This document shows positions 58,103-64,000 of a stretch of DNA of 64,000 nt, in pieces. Position 1 is the first letter of the stretch. Every line of letters starts with the position of its first letter. The notes below the pieces were generated by a model. The model ran no database searches, had not been told where the DNA came from, and worked only from the letters and a program-made list of their open reading frames with translations. This DNA comes from Panorpa germanica (Eukaryota > Arthropoda > Insecta > Mecoptera > Panorpidae): assembly GCA_963678705.1 (NCBI GenBank), contig OY783222.1, positions 1,116,001 to 1,180,000 on the forward strand, in the 5' to 3' direction. The translations under genes were made by a program, and so were the position numbers.

Positions 58103-58588
58103 ATTCCCACTTACTGTTTTAATATTTAATTTACTATTTTTATTTAATATTGTAATCTAGATTTCTGGTTTTCGTTTAAGCATTCCTTTTCACATTTGTG
58201 TTTTAATTTAAGTTTAGTTAATTTAGTTCGTGCGTATGCATCGTTAGTAATATAAATTTTGACAGTTCGACCAAATTGTATGTGAAATAATTAAAATTGC
58301 TATTTTTAATAACAATAAGTAATAGAAATTGTTTTCACTACTATATTTTTCAAATATGTCGCCAAAAAATGTGGCGGATTGTCACATTTTGGAGGTTATA
58401 ATATAATATAGTTTTTCTTAATTTAATTTAAAACATTGGACCTTGTAAGGTTCTAAAAAAACTAAGAAACCTTAAAAAATAAATTAAATTAAAAATGGTA
58501 CTGTGAATGACTTCGCGTATTGCCATATGCTAAACAATTTAAATTACAATAAAATACAAAATAAAATTAAAGCAGTGAGTGGGAATGA
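58103..58588. mobile_element. MITE family H, copy 3
   Basis: ATTCCCACTTACTGTTTTAA at the left and GCAGTGAGTGGGAAT at the right, collinear with 11861-12364. Confidence 0.7.
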
Positions 58589-59485
58589 TACTTTAGGCTC
58601 AGTTTTCAACTAGTCTATTATCAACAGTGCTTTTAAATGGATGTTATGCACCTCCGTCATAATCTCCATTAGAATTACGAATTCAGACACTCCAATGTAC
58701 GTATTCTTAAACTCTGCACCCGCTGAAACTTCGACACAGCATTTAAGAGACATCTCATAAACATTATTTTTTATTACACAACAAGTAACACATATACATA
58801 TACATCCTTATATAATTTAACTACATAAGATCAAGTCAGAGTCCCCAAAATCAACACGTTCTAAAATCTGATATTAAGTCGTTTTCTTTTTCACAGAACC
58901 TGATGTTAAAAACCCAACCAAAAAATGCGGACGATTCTACACATATGAAAATAATCAAACACATTTAAAAAAATGATATTCGTATAATACATATCTATAT
59001 ATTTTATATAGTACGTATAACATATATATAAAATAAATGTATATTTTTTAAATGTTGCCTAACCTGTCTTTCGTATCTTGTCTCCTAGCTGCTCTAGGAG
59101 TTTTGGATAACTTTTTTGAATCATCTTTTACATATGAATCCGACTGACTTTATTACACCGAGGTTGTAAGCCCTGGGACCAGAAAGAACGAACAACTCGT
59201 CGACGGAACTTGTCTTAGAGTTCTGAAGATATTATTTTTTTAAAGTCTCTTTTTCTCGTCGCTTTGCAATCGAGTCTACGCCCGCGGCCTAAGCCGACAT
59301 TTTTTTAAACTTAGCCTGGCTAGATTTTTTTTCTTATATTTAAAAAAATTATATGTATATCTTGTCTTGTATATGTATACAATACATGCTAAATATAAAA
59401 GACTAGACAAATTTGTGTAATTAGTGAAATTTATGAATTACACAAACAAAAATGTGATCCGCTAGATGCACAATATTATTATTAC
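58589..59485. other. Non-coding, nothing recognised
   Basis: No supported feature. Confidence 0.5.
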
Positions 59486-59698
59486 AGTCTAAATCATGAT
59501 GGTTCGCCGGTGACTTATACTTAAAAGAGGTTATAAGAGCGGTATAAATCTATAATACGATAATGAATTTTACTTATTCGTTTCTATATACATTATAGAA
59601 AAATAAGTGAGTCAGTGCTTTTTAGTTATATCAACAGTTTATACCCTACAACTTGTTTTAAATATGAGTCGCGGCCGAGCTCTCGTAATTTGAACTAT
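59486..59698. mobile_element. MITE family E, copy 4
   Basis: AGTCTAAATCATGATGGTTC at the left, GCTCTCGTAATTTGAACTA at the right. The interior matches copy 1 closely (GGTTATAAGAGCGGTATAAA). Confidence 0.7.
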
Positions 59699-60297
59699 AA
59701 GCTTTATATTTTTATGACAAATTGACATACTTGTTGTAATGTATCTAGATATGTTAAACAGTTAGATACTTTTACTGTATTTCAAAAAAAAAAACTTATT
59801 TTCTGAAGAAAAACACTAATATTTACACCAAAGAAACAGTACTTAAAACATTTATGTCTTTTAAAACTGTTTTAGTAAACAAAACACATTCCCATCTGAA
59901 GTTGGTAAGATTACAGGAAAACACATTTGTTGTTGTTTTTTAGCCTGCTTGGTTTGAACACACAGTTTTGTTTTTTGTGAACATTTACGCTTGTCAGTTG
60001 TTGTTCATCATGTTTATAATTTTTAAGGGACGCACAGAAAAACTCTAAAAACAAAACCAGTCTGTTTTCGAAAAACAAAATAGTTTTAAAATAAAACAAA
60101 ACATGTTTTTGTTTTATTTTTTGACAACAAAACTGTTTTCAAAACAGTCTCTAGTGTGATAGCGGCAAAAGAATATATCTCGCAACAAAACTTAGCAAAA
60201 TTGATCGATAGCTCCTGATTTTAATTTATGTTATTTTAACAATTTTAGTTATTTTAACAACTAGATTATTATATAGGTATAAACATTAAGCATATGT
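59699..60297. other. Non-coding; A/T-rich foldback patch
   Basis: Between 60040 and 60150, runs such as AAAATAAAACAAAACATG and a near-complement give imperfect inverted repeats. The 62-codon ORF here is not supported. Confidence 0.4.
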
Positions 60298-60370
60298 TGG
60301 CGCCCATGTCTAGTGGTACTGCTTTGCTAACTTGGCATTAATTTCATAAATTCGATTCTCTCGAAAATTC
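60298..60370 (+). repeat. tRNA-like SINE head, degenerate
   Basis: GTCTAGTGGTACTGC resembles a pol III A box and AATTCGATTCTCTCG a B box, at about tRNA spacing. The sequence does not fold as a sound tRNA and is followed by AT-rich DNA, so a decayed tRNA-derived SINE is more likely than a tRNA gene. Confidence 0.4.
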
Positions 60371-61492
60371 ATTCGTCGAATGGTCGATATACAAATCATA
60401 TATGTATATTCACCTTGTAAGAGAGGTGTTCCATTTTAGGTAATATATGAAATATCAATATACAGTTCCATTAATCATTTTAGTGGAAATGTATACAAGT
60501 AGAGGAGTAGCATGATAAATAGTTTAATAGAGTGACAAAACTCTCTCGGTTTGTGTAATTATTTACACAATCTTTGTAATCTAAACTAAACTCGTGGACA
60601 TATGACAAATAGCTGCTTCTGGCTGCACCGTCGCTGATTCATGTTGTATCATAGTCGTATCGTCAGTACAGAATCATGTTGTCAGTGTTGGAGCTATATT
60701 TACTGACAAGTAAAGTGACTAGAGGCTCTGATAACATAGCCACAGAGGTACATAGCTACAGGACAGGACAGAGGACAAACCGTATTTAAAAATCATTTGC
60801 ATATCAACTAAATCAATAAAAGGAACACCTGTACTCGTCGTCATCAACGTCAACCATTCTTCTTCAACAGGGGATCTGAACGGATGTCACCAAGTCTCTA
60901 GAGAAACAATCTCTATTTCTACATATAATTGAAGTGCATCAACTGTTTGATTTAGTAAAAATACAATCTACGTATTGATTGGAAATAATATTCGACTTTC
61001 AGCAGTATTCGACAAGTTCATCTGCGTTATAATTTTAACTCAAATATATCATAAGAATTAATTTTTAAGCAATTATAATATAAAACTTAAAGTGAAACGA
61101 TACTTAGGTGAAATATAGGTGGCGATACTATACACCAGGTTAAATATTATCAAAAAACTATGTTTTTTTATGTTTAAATCGTTTTATGTAAGTAACTATA
61201 AACGCGAATCAAAATCTAAAGCTGCAGTTAGTTAGATGAATAACGTATCTACATTTTAAGCTTTTTTTCACTGACATTTAATGAGTTGGAACCGCAAAAA
61301 TAAGTTTTGAAAACGTTTTCTAGTTAAATTCCAATTTTTATATGACTGGTAACATTTCTAAGGGTTTGTCATAAATAAAGGTTATAAAATTCGCGAGAAA
61401 AAATGACCAAGTATCGTTTCACCTTAATGAGATACAAGACGGTTAATAGTACCATAAAAGACGTATCACACACAATCCTATCCTTCTCTTAG
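60371..61492. other. Non-coding, nothing recognised
   Basis: No supported feature. Confidence 0.5.
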
Positions 61493-61616
61493 ATCCTTTT
61501 AATTATTAAAGAGACAAAACGACTATTTTAATTGTTAATCCTTTTAAACTAGATGAAGTTAATAACAAATATATAATATAGTTTTATAGAAATAAGGCGT
61601 AATTCACAAGCCCATT
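61493..61616 (+). mobile_element. MITE family G, right-end fragment
   Basis: Contains the AATTATTAAAGAGACAAAA block and ends CACAAGCCCATT. Only the last 120 or so bases of the family remain. Confidence 0.55.
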
Positions 61617-63614
61617 GTTGTGAATGATTTTCATAAACAAACCTACATATTTTTAAACGTAAAGTAAAACTGATCATAAAGGTGCAGTACCCCTGTTCTA
61701 CATCTACTTCTTAGCTCATTAATTCAGGAAAATAGTCTGTTCTTGTTATTGTAAACGTTGTTGTGTAATCCTTTACATTACAACATTCCTTATATATTTA
61801 TTTTATTGTCATTATTTTAAAAAGTATATTTAATCAATAGCTTAAAGTCTATATTGATAAAGTATTGGATCTGGGAGCTTATTTGTCTGCCCTCAAAATA
61901 TTCCGTTCTCGCATGGATCGATCGTGTGTGCATGAAATATAATGAGAAGCTACCAAATTTTGAGGAGACAATTGTAGGCAAAGGTATAGATACATAAACG
62001 ATACATATGACCTTTTATATAAATAAAGGGACCAAATAGAAGTACACTGTTGAGAAATATGACCTGGTTAAAAAAATATCAATTTTAAACTTTGATATAA
62101 TTTTCACAAACTGGGAAAATAATCAATAGAACAGTCAAATCTTTCTAATTTATTTCTTTACAACATATAAGTCTTTTTTTTCGGACGATTCCTTTTTTAA
62201 ACTTTGTAAGTGTCCTATAAGTTAAATATGAACACTTTAATTCTTAATAACTCACTTCACAATTGGTTCAAACATTCGAAATTTTGTAATTAAATTAGGT
62301 ACTTATATTAACATCATATTTTAATTTTGTAAAATTTTGTAGGTGCTTTTACCAGTATCAATTAATGAAAAACTTAATTCATAGGAAATAATATAAAAAA
62401 CTAAACTACTAGAAATATTTATAGTAAAATTTTTTATAACACTAATAATAATTCCTAATAATACCTAAACAGAAATATCGTAAAATACTCGTAGTAATCA
62501 AAAGAATATAAATTTATTCAAATTATGTATTTATACAAGCTCCCAGACATATATATTATATTATAATATAATTAAATAATTATCGGGTTTTAGTTTAATA
62601 TAATTATACATATAAATAAACAAATAAATAATCAAATTAATCAAAACAAACAATAGAATATTAAATTAATCAATTATAGTTTTTTTCTAATACGTTTTCT
62701 CTCGATGATTGTGTTTTTTAATTAATTCTGATAGACAAGTATCTTGCAAACTTTGAATAAAATCTGCAAATGCAATTTAGATATTCTAATAAATTATTTA
62801 TTAATTGAAAATTGCTATATATATCTTTGATCAATTTTAGGGCTTGTTTTTCTTGAAGATTTTCCACTATAAAACTTATTCCTATTGAAATTGCGCTTTA
62901 AGATAAGAATTTTTCCAATTTTCAATAACAATATCTTTAAATTAATCAAATAAAAAGAGAATAGACAATTTATGCTTGATGCTACATTTTCGCGTTCGAA
63001 CTGTAGACCATCGCTATATTTTTTAACTTCGTTATCAAAGTTTAATTAGCTTAATTAGGCAGCAAAGTAGTCCAGATATACAAAACCTTGACACCATAAT
63101 ATCCCATAATAAATAAAACAGTCAGTATCGGAAATATATAGGCAAACGTTAAAAAAATATCAGGATTTTTATTTCATAGTTATTTGACTACGACATATTT
63201 TTTAATTTAATTACCAAAAAACTATGAACTTTAACATTTAATAAATTTATATCATTATCAAACAGGTAACTCTTCACTCTGTCTGTATGAACGGCTGGAA
63301 CTTCACCTAATCTTATCCTTATCATTTTTTATTACATTACACTTAATGCTATTAACATTCTAAAAAGATCTTCATTTAATTTATTGACTATTTTTTATTT
63401 TTTGATTTTTAGATATAATCATAAAGATCGTATCAAAAATTTTATTTTCAAATATTATATACTCGTTTTATAAATTTATGTAATGGCTTTTATATGCTAA
63501 GCATGCTGGAAAGACCGTGAAGTTTGCTAAATAATTTTATAATGAAATTGATTAGAAGAAATAGTGTATCATAAATTAAATTAAATTGATTTTTAACTAT
63601 TTTGATTATTTCTA

Positions 63615-63656
<42 letters not shown>

Positions 63657-64000
63657 TTTTCTGTTAAAATTATTTTTTCACGCAAGAACATAGTAGTAGA
63701 GGTGTTTATATAATTTGAATAAATTTAAATAATATTTGAATATTTAATAATTTTACTACAATCGGTCTGAGATTTTACACAACTATATATATATCTGTAT
63801 ATATATATATATATATATATACATATATAATTATTCGTTTATTTAATTATTTGTGATAATTTCGATCAGTTACTGACATCTAATTGGTTTTTAATAAAGG
63901 AACGCTAGATGGCCAGTGGCGCATCATTATATATCGACCAACTAGAAGCGTTTGAACCTATTTTTAACAAATTTACACTGGATATAATTAAAGAATTAAG
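61617..64000. other. Non-coding, AT-rich, with two TA microsatellites
   Basis: TA dinucleotide runs at about 63620-63651 and 63784-63829. No ORF or RNA gene supported. Confidence 0.5.

Noticed and set aside
60298-60370. Functional tRNA gene
   Set aside because: A- and B-box-like words are present, but the arms do not pair into a sound cloverleaf; kept only as a SINE-like remnant.

Overview
The window is AT-rich insect nuclear DNA, most likely lepidopteran. The one cellular gene is an intronless class III POU-homeodomain gene that matches Drosophila ventral veins lacking (drifter/Cf1a) and, from memory of the family, the silkworm POU-M1/SGF-3 protein. Everything else I can interpret is transposable-element sequence or non-coding DNA. 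I found no CRISPR array, rRNA, intact tRNA or second host gene.

Layout. (1) 1-4858: a minus-strand Ty3/gypsy-type LTR element (copy A), cut by the left window edge. It keeps gag and protease but has lost most of RT, all of RNase H and nearly all of integrase. (2) 4859-26853: non-coding DNA with at least six short repeat families, including a perfect 74-bp-arm palindromic element with a TTA target duplication at 5585-5740. (3) 26854-42379: two nearly identical copies of the same LTR family (lineage B), one inserted inside the other. The inner copy (29945-37833) is flanked by a 4-bp ACTG duplication and carries an uninterrupted 1638-residue Gag-Pol ORF; it splits the outer copy near the RT/RNase H boundary. 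(4) 42380-52785: non-coding DNA with more repeats, ending in the POU gene's upstream region. (5) 52786-53997: the POU gene, plus strand. (6) 53998-64000: 3' flank and AT-rich non-coding DNA with further repeat copies and TA microsatellites.

The POU gene sits in a large gene-poor interval, as expected for a developmental regulator with distant enhancers. The LTR copies look recent: A's two visible LTR ends are identical over 126 bp, and the inner and outer B copies differ at only a handful of sites that I noticed. Copy A could move only with proteins supplied by a full copy such as the inner B element.

I do not see a wholly new biological system. The least routine signals are the palindromic element with matching unoccupied sites in the same window, the duplicated purine-tract/hairpin module at the 3' end of the LTR family, the doubled LTR/primer-site junction in copy A, and a leader tandem repeat whose copy number differs between otherwise near-identical copies. 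All identities come from reading the sequence; no database search was run.
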